A stretch of DNA of 64,000 nucleotides, taken from positions 62,001 to 126,000 of the forward strand of contig JAEWSZ010000182.1 in the NCBI GenBank assembly GCA_023397905.1, in the 5' to 3' direction. Under the pieces are notes generated by a model. The model had not been told where the DNA came from, did no database searches, and saw nothing but the letters and a program-made list of their open reading frames with translations. The position numbers and the translations under genes are program-made. Origin of the DNA: Bacillota bacterium (lineage in GTDB: Bacteria; Bacillota; Clostridia; Acetivibrionales; DSM-1351). Positions 16,171 through 25,159 of this stretch are shown one piece after another; positions within the stretch are counted from its first letter, which is position 1, and each line of letters starts with the position of its first letter.

Positions 16171-16731
16171 ATGGGGCAGTTTACTTTTACAAAGACAGAT
16201 GTAGAAGGAATTATGATTGTTGAACAAAAGATATTCGGAGACAGCCGTGGATATTTCATGGAAACATATAATTATAATGATTTTAAACAGGCTGGTATAG
16301 AAGCAGTTTTTGTACAGGATAATCAATCGAAATCAAGGAGAGGCGTATTGCGGGGACTGCATTACCAGACACAGCATCAGCAGGGAAAACTGGTAAGAGT
16401 CATATCGGGAGAAGTTTTCGATGTGGCTGTGGATTTGAGAAAGGGATCTTCCACATACAAAAGGTGGCACGGGGTAATTTTATCCGCAGAAAATAAAAGG
16501 CAATTTTATGTGCCGGAAGGTTTTGCACATGGGTTTTTAGTATTATCTGATGAAGCGGAATTTGTATATAAATGTACTGATTTTTACCATCCTGAATTTG
16601 AAGGTGGAATACTCTGGAATGATGAGGAGATAGCCATTGATTGGCCGCTGGATGGAATTGGTGAATTGATGTTTTCAGAAAAAGATAAAGGGCTGAAAAC
16701 ACTTGCAGAACAAAATTATATCTCATTTTGA
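16171..16731 (+). CDS. rfbC: dTDP-4-dehydrorhamnose 3,5-epimerase
   Basis: 186-residue cupin-fold enzyme converting dTDP-4-keto-6-deoxyglucose to the L-rhamno form. GGGGAG lies just before the ATG. The catalytic His is in VLRGLHYQ (His64), and the distal part has FYVPEGFAHGFLVLSD, containing the second conserved region. The size is standard for RmlC. It lies between rfbA and rfbB with gaps of 53 and 30 nt. Confidence 0.96.
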   Translation: MGQFTFTKTDVEGIMIVEQKIFGDSRGYFMETYNYNDFKQAGIEAVFVQDNQSKSRRGVLRGLHYQTQHQQGKLVRVISGEVFDVAVDLRKGSSTYKRWHGVILSAENKRQFYVPEGFAHGFLVLSDEAEFVYKCTDFYHPEFEGGILWNDEEIAIDWPLDGIGELMFSEKDKGLKTLAEQNYISF

Positions 16732-16761
16732 AATTTAATAAATTTTTTAAAGGAGAATTTT

Positions 16762-17805
16762 ATGAGTGAATTTTCAACTGTTCTTGTAACAGGTGGAGCA
16801 GGTTTTATTGGAAGTAATTTCATAATATACATGATGGACAAGTACCCCGAATATAGAATAATCAATCTGGATTCTTTGACATATGCCGGCAATCTGGATA
16901 ACCTTAAAACAGTGGAAAACAATCCGAATTATACCTTTGTAAAAGGTGACATCTGTGATGCAGGTTTTATAGAAAAACTGTTCAGTGAGTACAAGCCTGA
17001 TTATGTGGTAAATTTTGCTGCTGAATCCCATGTGGACCGGAGCATAACTGATCCTCAAATATTTTTGAAAACAAATATAATGGGAACGCAAGTATTGCTG
17101 GACACATGCAAAAAGAACTGGCTGAATAATGAACAGTCAAAATTAAATAAGTATTTGCAGGTTTCAACGGATGAAGTTTATGGTTCATTGGGAGCCGAAG
17201 GTTATTTTACCGAGTCGACTCCGCTTTCTCCTAATAGTCCTTATTCGGCCAGCAAGGCATCTGCGGATATGTTTGTAAGAGCTTATAATGAGACTTTTGG
17301 CCTTAATGTCAATATCACAAGATGTTCAAATAATTATGGGCCGTATCAATTCCCTGAAAAGCTTATACCGCTCATGATTTCAAACGTGCTTGAGAATAAA
17401 GAGCTCCCGGTTTATGGAGATGGCATGAATATAAGGGATTGGCTCTATGTAGAGGATCACTGCCGGGCTATTGATATGGTCCTGCATAATGGAAGATCCG
17501 GCGAAGTGTACAATGTAGGCGGTCATAACGAGAAAGCAAACATAGAGATTGTAAAGCTGATACTGAAAGAACTTGGTAAACCGGAAAGCCTGATCAGGTA
17601 TGTCAAGGACAGACCCGGCCATGACCGAAGATACGCAATTGATGCAAGTAAAATCAAAGAAGAGCTTGGCTGGGAGCCATCGGTTATGTTTGACACGGGT
17701 ATCAGAATGACTATAAAATGGTATCTGGACAATCTTGATTGGACTGAGAAGATAAGATCAGGTGAGTATCAAGAATACTATGAAAAGATGTATGGGGATA
17801 GGTAG
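16762..17805 (+). CDS. rfbB: dTDP-glucose 4,6-dehydratase
   Basis: 347-residue extended SDR that makes dTDP-4-keto-6-deoxyglucose with bound NAD. AAGGAGAA precedes the ATG. It shows the motif VTGGAGFIGSNF near the N-terminus, STDEVYG with the Asp-Glu pair characteristic of 4,6-dehydratases, and YSASKASAD with Tyr161 and Lys165. It completes the four-gene rhamnose set. The ABC permease gene starts 8 nt after its stop, where the DNA becomes much more AT-rich. Confidence 0.96.
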   Translation: MSEFSTVLVTGGAGFIGSNFIIYMMDKYPEYRIINLDSLTYAGNLDNLKTVENNPNYTFVKGDICDAGFIEKLFSEYKPDYVVNFAAESHVDRSITDPQIFLKTNIMGTQVLLDTCKKNWLNNEQSKLNKYLQVSTDEVYGSLGAEGYFTESTPLSPNSPYSASKASADMFVRAYNETFGLNVNITRCSNNYGPYQFPEKLIPLMISNVLENKELPVYGDGMNIRDWLYVEDHCRAIDMVLHNGRSGEVYNVGGHNEKANIEIVKLILKELGKPESLIRYVKDRPGHDRRYAIDASKIKEELGWEPSVMFDTGIRMTIKWYLDNLDWTEKIRSGEYQEYYEKMYGDR

Positions 17806-17813
17806 AAGTACAT

Positions 17814-18605
17814 ATGATTAGTTTTATTAAAGATTTGATAAAGTCTCGAAAGCTTATTTTTGAATTGGCAAAAAAGGATCTTCAAAAGAGATATTTAGGA
17901 TCATATTTAGGGATATTATGGGCATTTGTACAACCGATGGTTACAATACTTATCTTTTGGTTTGTATTTCAAGTCGGGTTTAAATCAGCACCGGTAAGCA
18001 ATTTTCCATTTGTACTTTGGTTAATTTGTGGTATGATTCCATGGTTCTTTTTTTCTGAAGCTTTACAAAGCTCCACAAACTCAATATTAGAAAATAGCTA
18101 TTTAGTTAAGAAAATAGTATTTAGGGTTAGTTCTTTGCCTATAATTAGAATATTATCTTCTTTATTTATACATGTATTTTTCATATTAATAATTTTTATT
18201 ATGTTTTTAATATATGGTTATAAGCCAAGTATATATAATATTCAAGTTATATATTACTTGATTTCGATGATTGCTCTTTTATTAGGGTTATCATGGATTA
18301 CATCTTCACTTGTAGTATTTTTAAAAGATCTTGGCCAAATTGTATCTATATTAATTCAGTTTGGATTTTGGTTAACCCCGATTTTTTGGTCATTTACTAT
18401 AATGCCTCCGAAATATCAAGTTATTTTTAAACTCAATCCGGTATTTTACATAGTTCAGGGCTATAGAGATACCTTTATAGACCATATTTGGTTCTGGCAG
18501 CATTATAATATGACAATTGGCTTTTGGATAATTACTATAGGTTCTCTGTTTATCGGGGAGCTTTTATTTAAAAAATTGAGGCCTCATTTTGCAGATGTAT
18601 TGTAG
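17814..18605 (+). CDS. Polysaccharide ABC exporter permease (Wzm/TagG-like)
   Basis: 263-residue ABC-2 type permease with about six membrane helices. The N-terminal LIFELAKKDLQKRYLGSYLGILWAF is the standard opening of the Wzm/TagG family, and FGFWLTPIFW with the nearby LNP motif sits in the C-terminal half. Together with the following ATPase it would export a lipid-linked, fully polymerised glycan across the membrane. The short gap after rfbB suggests co-transcription. The low GC, unlike rfbB, marks the start of the AT-rich block. Confidence 0.92.
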   Translation: MISFIKDLIKSRKLIFELAKKDLQKRYLGSYLGILWAFVQPMVTILIFWFVFQVGFKSAPVSNFPFVLWLICGMIPWFFFSEALQSSTNSILENSYLVKKIVFRVSSLPIIRILSSLFIHVFFILIIFIMFLIYGYKPSIYNIQVIYYLISMIALLLGLSWITSSLVVFLKDLGQIVSILIQFGFWLTPIFWSFTIMPPKYQVIFKLNPVFYIVQGYRDTFIDHIWFWQHYNMTIGFWIITIGSLFIGELLFKKLRPHFADVL

Positions 18606-18636
18606 TATTCACCACTTTTGGACGGGAGTTTTTCAG

Positions 18637-19929
18637 ATGAATGATATTGCGATAAAAGTTGATAATTTATCAAAAGTTTATAAATTATATGATAAACCAA
18701 TGGATAGACTAAAGGAGGCAGTTAACCCTTTAAAAAAAATATATCATAAAGACTTTTATGCACTTAATAATGTTGCCTTTGAAGTTAAAAAGGGTGAAAC
18801 AGTAGGTATAATAGGCAAAAATGGTTCAGGTAAATCAACTTTGTTGAAAATAATAACAGGAGTTTTAAATAAATCTGGTGGTAACGTTATTGTGAATGGT
18901 AAGATATCGGCCCTTCTTGAACTTGGTGCGGGGTTTAATCCCGAATTCACGGGTTTAGAAAATATATATTTAAACTGTACAATTATGGGTTATACAAAAG
19001 AAGAGATTGATGAGAAAATTCCTGGTATTATTGAATTTGCAGATATTGGAGAATTTATAAATCAGGCTGTTAAGACTTATTCGAGTGGTATGTTTATAAG
19101 ATTAGCTTTTGCAGTAGCGGTTAATGTTGAGCCGGAAATTCTTATAGTTGATGAAGCATTGAGTGTTGGTGATCTATTTTTTCAAACGAAATGTTATAAG
19201 AGGTTTGATGATTTAAAAGAAAATGGAAAGACAATTATTTTTGTTTCTCATGATATGGGAAGTATTATAAAATACTGTGATAGATCAATTGTCTTAAATA
19301 ATGGAGAAAAAGTATTTGACGGATACCCGAATGAAGCAGTTGATATTTATAAACAGATACTTGTTAACTTATTTGGCAGTGAAGAGAAAACTTGCAGCAT
19401 TATTACCAATATGGATAGTAGTATTAATACTTTATCTGAAATAGAAAAATGGGCTGAAAATGTATCGAAAAATCCCCATATACTTGAATATGGAGATGGT
19501 GGGGCTACAATTATAGACTATACTATCTTTGATAATCAAGGTAGAATTACTTCTCAACTTATTAAAGGAGATAATTGTAGTTTTTGTATGAGGGTCAAAT
19601 TTAATAAAACAATCGAAAATCCTATTTTTGCATTTACTATAAAGGATAAAAGAGGTGTTGAGATAACTGGCACAAATACGTTGAATGAAAAAGTTGACAC
19701 ATGTATTATCCAGGAAGGAAAAGTTGCAGAGATAAAATTTAAACAAAAAATAACTTTACAGGGTGGAGAGTATCTTTTATCTTTAGGATGTACTGGATTT
19801 AATGAAAAAGGTGAACTTGTTGTTTATCATAGGCTATATGACATTATTTCATTTGATGTTATTTCAAGTGGTAATACAGCTGGTTATTTTGACCCTTATT
19901 CTACTGTGAATTTTAAAATATATAATTAA
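18637..19929 (+). CDS. Polysaccharide ABC exporter ATPase with C-terminal glycan-binding domain (Wzt-like)
   Basis: 430 residues. The chosen ATG at 18637 has GGGAG (18624-18628) upstream; an earlier in-frame ATG at 18589 would overlap the permease gene. The nucleotide-binding domain (about 5-245) shows the Walker A GKNGSGKST, the signature YSSGMFIRLAF and the Walker B ILIVDEALSVGD. Residues 255-430 are a separate beta-rich domain (GDGGATIIDYTIFDN; LQGGEYLLSLGCTG) like the Wzt C-terminal domain. In E. coli O9a and relatives that domain recognises the chemical cap on the non-reducing end of the glycan before export. Its presence predicts a capping enzyme, and the next gene fits. Confidence 0.92.
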   Translation: MNDIAIKVDNLSKVYKLYDKPMDRLKEAVNPLKKIYHKDFYALNNVAFEVKKGETVGIIGKNGSGKSTLLKIITGVLNKSGGNVIVNGKISALLELGAGFNPEFTGLENIYLNCTIMGYTKEEIDEKIPGIIEFADIGEFINQAVKTYSSGMFIRLAFAVAVNVEPEILIVDEALSVGDLFFQTKCYKRFDDLKENGKTIIFVSHDMGSIIKYCDRSIVLNNGEKVFDGYPNEAVDIYKQILVNLFGSEEKTCSIITNMDSSINTLSEIEKWAENVSKNPHILEYGDGGATIIDYTIFDNQGRITSQLIKGDNCSFCMRVKFNKTIENPIFAFTIKDKRGVEITGTNTLNEKVDTCIIQEGKVAEIKFKQKITLQGGEYLLSLGCTGFNEKGELVVYHRLYDIISFDVISSGNTAGYFDPYSTVNFKIYN

Positions 19930-19955
19930 TTTTTGACTTAATGGGAGTGAGAAGT

Positions 19956-22289
19956 TTGGCACAAATGAGCCTAAGATTTTATAAAGGACAAGACAGGTAT
20001 ACTGACGGCAATGTTGAGAATGATATGCTAAAATATGCAAAAGAGTATGCAGATTTGGATCAAATTGCTTTGTCTGATGGAAGATGGCCCGTTTTTTACC
20101 ATTTTTCAAAGCTTAGAGAAAATATTTTAAATTGGTACGATTTTAAAGAGGATTGTTCTATACTTGAGGTAGGTGCCGGATGTGGCGCACTTACAGGTTT
20201 ATTATGCAAAAAAGCAAAAAAAGTATGTGCAAATGAAATGTCAAAGCAAAGAGCTGATATTCTTTATAATAGATATCGTAGTGTTGATAATTTAGATATA
20301 ATTGTTGGTAGTGTTATGGAAATCGAGCTTGAGCAAAAATTTGACTATGTTATATTAATGGGAGTTTTAGAATATGCGGGTATTTTTTGTGAAGGTTATA
20401 CTCCATATAATGATTTAGTTAATAGGGTAAGAGGATTTTTAAAACCTCAAGGCCGATTGTTAATCGGAATTGAAAATAGATTTGGTATAAAATATTTTTC
20501 AGGTGCCCCTGAAGATCATACAGGAGGCTTTTTTGATGGTATAAATAGGTATAGAAATGAAAAGGTAAAAACATTTAATAAAACAGAGATTATTGAAATT
20601 TTGCAAAAATCAGGTTTCATAAACTATAAGTTTTATTATCCATATCCTGATTATAAATTTACCAAAGAAGTTTTTACAGAACAAACTTTACATCTTTTTA
20701 CGAATGAGCTTGACGGAATTGCTTTGCCAGATTCAGAACGATTTATGTTATTTAATGATAATCTTGTGTTGAAAGATTTAGCTGCAGGAGGTTTAGGTGG
20801 TTATTTCTGTAACTCATTTCTGATCGAAACAAGTATTGATGCAATTAAATCTGAAAACTGTATTGATTATGCGAGAATTAATGCAGACAGGAAGAGTCAA
20901 TTTTCTATCAGCACAATAATTAAATCAAATGATATTAATACTAAAAAAGTTTATAAATTTCCTTTAACAGAAGAAGCAGAAGGACATATAGAAAATATAA
21001 TTAAAAGCAGTATTGAATTGAATAATGATAGTTTTAATTATATTCCGTGCGTTTTATCTAAAAATACATTGGAAATGGATTTTGTTAACTTTTCATCAAT
21101 GGATACTGAATTGCATTCCTTATTCAAAAATATGGATGTCGATAAAATTTGGCATATGTTCGACATTCTATGGAATGAATTAAAAAAGAATTCATTCTGG
21201 TGTGATAATATATATATGGATGATTTTAGAAAAGTATTTGGAAATGAGGAGTTTAAAAGAAAATCATATTTTTGTTTAAACCCGGCAAATATTGATCTGA
21301 CGTTCAGTAATATGTTTCTTAAAGAAAAAAGAATTTATGTTATTGATGCTGAATGGGTTTTTAAATTTCCAATACCCATAGATTTTATTTTTTGGCGTGC
21401 AGTTACAAACTTCTATTTAATTATAGAAGATCAAGAAAATTTAATTATATCTATTGATAATATTTTAAATAGATATTCTATTAATGTTGATGATATACAA
21501 GCATTTAAAAACTGGAATATATTTTTTTATAAACATTATGTTGAGCAGGGCGGCAAAATTGAAAGGTTTCAAAAGCCTACTTATAATTTGAGTTTTAAAG
21601 ATATCATAAAACAGATGTCTGAAGAAAGTCGTTTTAATTCTAATGTTAATACATATCTATATTTAGATATGGGACAAGGGTATTCAGAAGAAACAAAATT
21701 AACTTCAAAAGTAAAATATGATTTTAATATAATGCATATAACTTTTGATATTCCAAATGGGACAAAAAGTATTCGTTGGGATCCAATTGAAAATGAATGG
21801 TGTGTCTGTAAAATAATGAAAATTTACACTGATATCTCCGAACTAAGTGCTGTTCCGTATAATGCTATTAGAACGGAAGAAGGAGATGTGTTTCTAAGTC
21901 TGGATCCTGTTTACAACATTCGGGGAACGATTATGAATGCTACAAGATTAACAATAGATGTTATGATTACTATAGGGGACAAAAGTAGATTAGGAGAAAT
22001 TCTCTATGAACATATAAAATTTAAAGAAATACTTTTCAATAAAGAAAAAAATGAATTAGATGATTTGTTAACACAAAAGGATAAGTTTATTGAAAATCTA
22101 TCTGAAAAAGAAATCAAAAATAAATTATTAATGAATGATTTACTAGATCAAAAAGATTTAGAAATAAATGAGTTGAATTTGGAAATTAGTAGAATGCAAA
22201 AAACTATGGGATGGAAAGTATATATTTTACTAAAAAAAATAAAAGCAAAAGTAATGAATTTATTTAAAAGGAATCCCAAGGCTATGTAG
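19956..22289 (+). CDS. SAM methyltransferase with kinase-like domain and coiled coil (WbdD-like chain terminator)
   Basis: 777 residues if it starts at TTG 19956, 8 nt after GGGAG (19943-19947); ATG at 19941 lacks a site and ATG at 19965 is also possible. Residues 65-190 are a class I methyltransferase (ILEVGAGCG, later YVILMGVLEYAG). Residues 315-495 look like a very divergent protein-kinase fold: VYKFPL with Lys near 334 and Glu in the following helix, IDLTFSN (D-x4-N catalytic-loop pattern near 447-452), and VIDAEW as a DFG-like Asp near 464. The C-terminus is a charged coiled coil (about 690-760) ending in a basic amphipathic stretch. This order is that of WbdD, which methylates and phosphorylates the growing glycan end and uses its coiled coil to set chain length. 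The kinase assignment is inference from spaced motifs. Confidence 0.72.
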   Translation: MAQMSLRFYKGQDRYTDGNVENDMLKYAKEYADLDQIALSDGRWPVFYHFSKLRENILNWYDFKEDCSILEVGAGCGALTGLLCKKAKKVCANEMSKQRADILYNRYRSVDNLDIIVGSVMEIELEQKFDYVILMGVLEYAGIFCEGYTPYNDLVNRVRGFLKPQGRLLIGIENRFGIKYFSGAPEDHTGGFFDGINRYRNEKVKTFNKTEIIEILQKSGFINYKFYYPYPDYKFTKEVFTEQTLHLFTNELDGIALPDSERFMLFNDNLVLKDLAAGGLGGYFCNSFLIETSIDAIKSENCIDYARINADRKSQFSISTIIKSNDINTKKVYKFPLTEEAEGHIENIIKSSIELNNDSFNYIPCVLSKNTLEMDFVNFSSMDTELHSLFKNMDVDKIWHMFDILWNELKKNSFWCDNIYMDDFRKVFGNEEFKRKSYFCLNPANIDLTFSNMFLKEKRIYVIDAEWVFKFPIPIDFIFWRAVTNFYLIIEDQENLIISIDNILNRYSINVDDIQAFKNWNIFFYKHYVEQGGKIERFQKPTYNLSFKDIIKQMSEESRFNSNVNTYLYLDMGQGYSEETKLTSKVKYDFNIMHITFDIPNGTKSIRWDPIENEWCVCKIMKIYTDISELSAVPYNAIRTEEGDVFLSLDPVYNIRGTIMNATRLTIDVMITIGDKSRLGEILYEHIKFKEILFNKEKNELDDLLTQKDKFIENLSEKEIKNKLLMNDLLDQKDLEINELNLEISRMQKTMGWKVYILLKKIKAKVMNLFKRNPKAM

Positions 22290-22336
22290 CAGCATAATTC
22301 AAATGATTTACAAATTGATAATTTTAGGTGGTTACA

Positions 22337-25156
22337 ATGGATTTAAAAAATAGGGTTAAAATATTAATACAAGCTTATAATAACGCAAATGACAAAAAGT
22401 CTATTTTCAAAAAGATTATAAAGTCTTTTTTAAAAGGTGGATTTGCAGGTTTGAAATATGACATAGTAGGTGTAGCTAGAAGACAGGCCAATATTGAAGA
22501 TATTTATGATGTTCAACAAAAGTTAGATTTAGTTCCTGTAAATCATAACGAGTATATCACAGTAATAATTGAAATACCAAATATTAACATCGATATTACT
22601 GGGACGATTGAAAGTTTAAATAATCAGACATATAAAAATTGTTACATAAAACTCATTGCTCCGAAGGGTTATGAGAAATATAAAGAATATGAAATTACAT
22701 ATTTTAATGAGTTTCCAGGTGAAGTGTATAAAACGGTAATTGATAGTATTGATACTTCATACTTCATAATTTTAAATGGCAGTAATATTCTTGATAAAAA
22801 TGCATTAAACCTGTTTGCAAGGTCTGTTCTTGATAATAAAGCTGAGCTTATATACTGTGACGAATGTATATTTGACGGACAAGATGGAAGAAGAATTAAT
22901 TATTTTATTAAACCAGACTACTCTGAGATTTACAATACGCTTTTCATGTATATTGAACAGGGAGTTATGTTTTCAACAGAAAGATCAAGAGAAATAGATC
23001 ACTTTTTTGATGAAGATATGTATTTTTCAGTGAGAATTGCTGATGCAATTTTTAAGATACTTCAAATAAGCAGAAATGTCAGTCACATTAGGCGTATATT
23101 ATTATTGAGAAACAGTTTTGCAGAGGCTAATAATGTATTACAAAAAATAACCATTATAGAAAGAAATCTTGAAAAAATAAATATAGAAGGTAGTGCTTAT
23201 TACAAAGATAATTTATTGCTTTTGGCTTTAAAGCAACAGAATTTTAAGGTTTCAGTTATAATTCCGTGCATAAGTATTAATGAGAATGAAAAATATATTA
23301 ATTCAATATTAATAAATACTGACTATCCTGATTATGAAATAATTGTTGTCTCTTCTAATGAAACTATTCCAAAATCCTATGAAAAGAGTAATATTTCAAA
23401 AGTAAAGTTGGTTACCACTGAAAGGCATAACTTGAACTATTCAAATATGTGCAATCTAGGAGCTAAAAATGCATCTGGTGACATTTTGTTATTTCTGAAC
23501 GAGGATGTTAAAGTAAAAGATAATGATTGGCTTAAGAAGATCTCCATGTACTTTACATTTAGCAAAATTGGTGCGATATCTCCTAAGGTGTTACGGGAGG
23601 ATAATACTGTTCGTTATGCTGGTATTATCTCAGGCGGATTTGGATTTTTTCCAATTCCTTTTAATGGGGATTCAAATACTCGAACAGCAGGAGGCAATAA
23701 CTATACATTTTTGAGTAGAGAGGTATCTATTTTATCTTCTTCATGTATTGCAATCCGCAGCCCAATATTCGAAAATATTAATGGGTTTAATGAGTATGAT
23801 ACTCCTGATAAATTTAGTAATGCTGACTTATCATTCAGAGTACAAAAGGCAGGATACAGCTGCTTATACTGTGCCGACAGTACTGTCTACTCATGCAATG
23901 ACAACTGGTATGACAGTTGGTTTGATAAAGATAATGATTCAGTTTATTTATATATGTTAAAAAATTATATGGACAGACTGGAGTATGACCCATATTTCAC
24001 AAATGAAATGAAGTATTGTTTTTTAAAGAACATTCCACATGATAATGCTTTTTATTCGGGACGTAGCACAAACAAAACAGGTAACTCCATACTTTTGGTC
24101 AGTCACGAATTGTCACTGACAGGAGCGCCTATCGCACTGCATTATGCGGCCAAGACAATATTGGATAATGGAAACTATCCTGTTGTTGTTTCACCCTATG
24201 ATGGCAATTTAAGAAAAGAAATGGTATCGGACGGAATAGATGTTATAATTGATCCTACAATAAATGGTAGTAATTTTTGGCTTAAATGGGCAGAGAATTT
24301 TGATCTTATTATTGTAAGTACATTGGTTCAGTACCATAGTATAAAACAGCTAATTAATTCCAAGGTCCCAGTTTTATGGTGGATACATGAATCCAAGGAA
24401 AGCTATACCCGGGGAGCAGATAAACTAATACCAGACCAATTGAGCAAAAATATCCATGTTTATTGTGGAGGCGGTTATGCAAAAGAAACACTTAAGGAAT
24501 ACAGGCCATCATATAATCCCGGTGAAATGCTTTATTGTGTTCCGGACTATGCTGCGGAAATAAATAAGGACTACAGTTATAAATTAGATAATATAGATGG
24601 TAAATTAGTATTTACCACGATTGGTACAGTTGAAAAAAGAAAAGGACAGGATATATTTGCAAAAGCGATAATGGCAATGCCTAAAAACTATATAGAAAAA
24701 TGCAGTTTTTTCATAATAGGCAGAAGTATTGATGAAAGTGTTTATAAAGAAGTATTAAGCTTAGAAGAATTATATCCCGAACAGGTGACGCTAATTAATG
24801 AAGTTTCACGAAATGAGATAAGAGATGTTTATAGTCAATGTGATGCAATAATATGTGCTTCAAGAGATGACCCGATGCCTGTATTTATGACGGAATGTTT
24901 AATGCTATCCAAAATAGCAATATGCTCCGAAAATACAGGCACGGCGTCCTTAATGCAGGATGGCGTAAATGGTTTTATTTATGAGGATAATGATTATATG
25001 AAATTGAAAGAAAAAATAATGTATGTAATTGATAACTATGAGAATTTAGAAAAAGTTAAGATAGAAGGAAGAAAAACATATGAAATGTATTTTACCAAAG
25101 AGGCATTTCATAGTAAAATTACAAAGGTAGTTAATAATCTTCTGAATGAGGTTTAA
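22337..25156 (+). CDS. Two-domain glycosyltransferase (GT2-GT4 fusion)
   Basis: 939 residues. ATG at 22337 follows AGGTGG (22326-22331); a GTG at 22328 overlaps that site. An N-terminal region of about 280 residues resembles a degenerate GT-A fold (VIIEIPNINIDITGTIESLNNQTY). Residues 300-530 are a GT2 domain (KVSVIIPCIS, ILLFLNEDVKVKDNDWL with the DxD-like site, then an ND-type motif in FSNADLSFRVQKAGY). Residues 605-930 are a GT4 domain (SHELSLTGAPIAL, FTTIGTVEKRKGQDIF, ASRDDPMPVFMTECLM). Such fused enzymes add successive sugars of one repeat. The neighbouring capping enzyme and exporter place it in cytoplasmic polymer assembly. Sugar specificity cannot be read. Confidence 0.88.
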   Translation: MDLKNRVKILIQAYNNANDKKSIFKKIIKSFLKGGFAGLKYDIVGVARRQANIEDIYDVQQKLDLVPVNHNEYITVIIEIPNINIDITGTIESLNNQTYKNCYIKLIAPKGYEKYKEYEITYFNEFPGEVYKTVIDSIDTSYFIILNGSNILDKNALNLFARSVLDNKAELIYCDECIFDGQDGRRINYFIKPDYSEIYNTLFMYIEQGVMFSTERSREIDHFFDEDMYFSVRIADAIFKILQISRNVSHIRRILLLRNSFAEANNVLQKITIIERNLEKINIEGSAYYKDNLLLLALKQQNFKVSVIIPCISINENEKYINSILINTDYPDYEIIVVSSNETIPKSYEKSNISKVKLVTTERHNLNYSNMCNLGAKNASGDILLFLNEDVKVKDNDWLKKISMYFTFSKIGAISPKVLREDNTVRYAGIISGGFGFFPIPFNGDSNTRTAGGNNYTFLSREVSILSSSCIAIRSPIFENINGFNEYDTPDKFSNADLSFRVQKAGYSCLYCADSTVYSCNDNWYDSWFDKDNDSVYLYMLKNYMDRLEYDPYFTNEMKYCFLKNIPHDNAFYSGRSTNKTGNSILLVSHELSLTGAPIALHYAAKTILDNGNYPVVVSPYDGNLRKEMVSDGIDVIIDPTINGSNFWLKWAENFDLIIVSTLVQYHSIKQLINSKVPVLWWIHESKESYTRGADKLIPDQLSKNIHVYCGGGYAKETLKEYRPSYNPGEMLYCVPDYAAEINKDYSYKLDNIDGKLVFTTIGTVEKRKGQDIFAKAIMAMPKNYIEKCSFFIIGRSIDESVYKEVLSLEELYPEQVTLINEVSRNEIRDVYSQCDAIICASRDDPMPVFMTECLMLSKIAICSENTGTASLMQDGVNGFIYEDNDYMKLKEKIMYVIDNYENLEKVKIEGRKTYEMYFTKEAFHSKITKVVNNLLNEV

Positions 25157-25159
25157 GAT

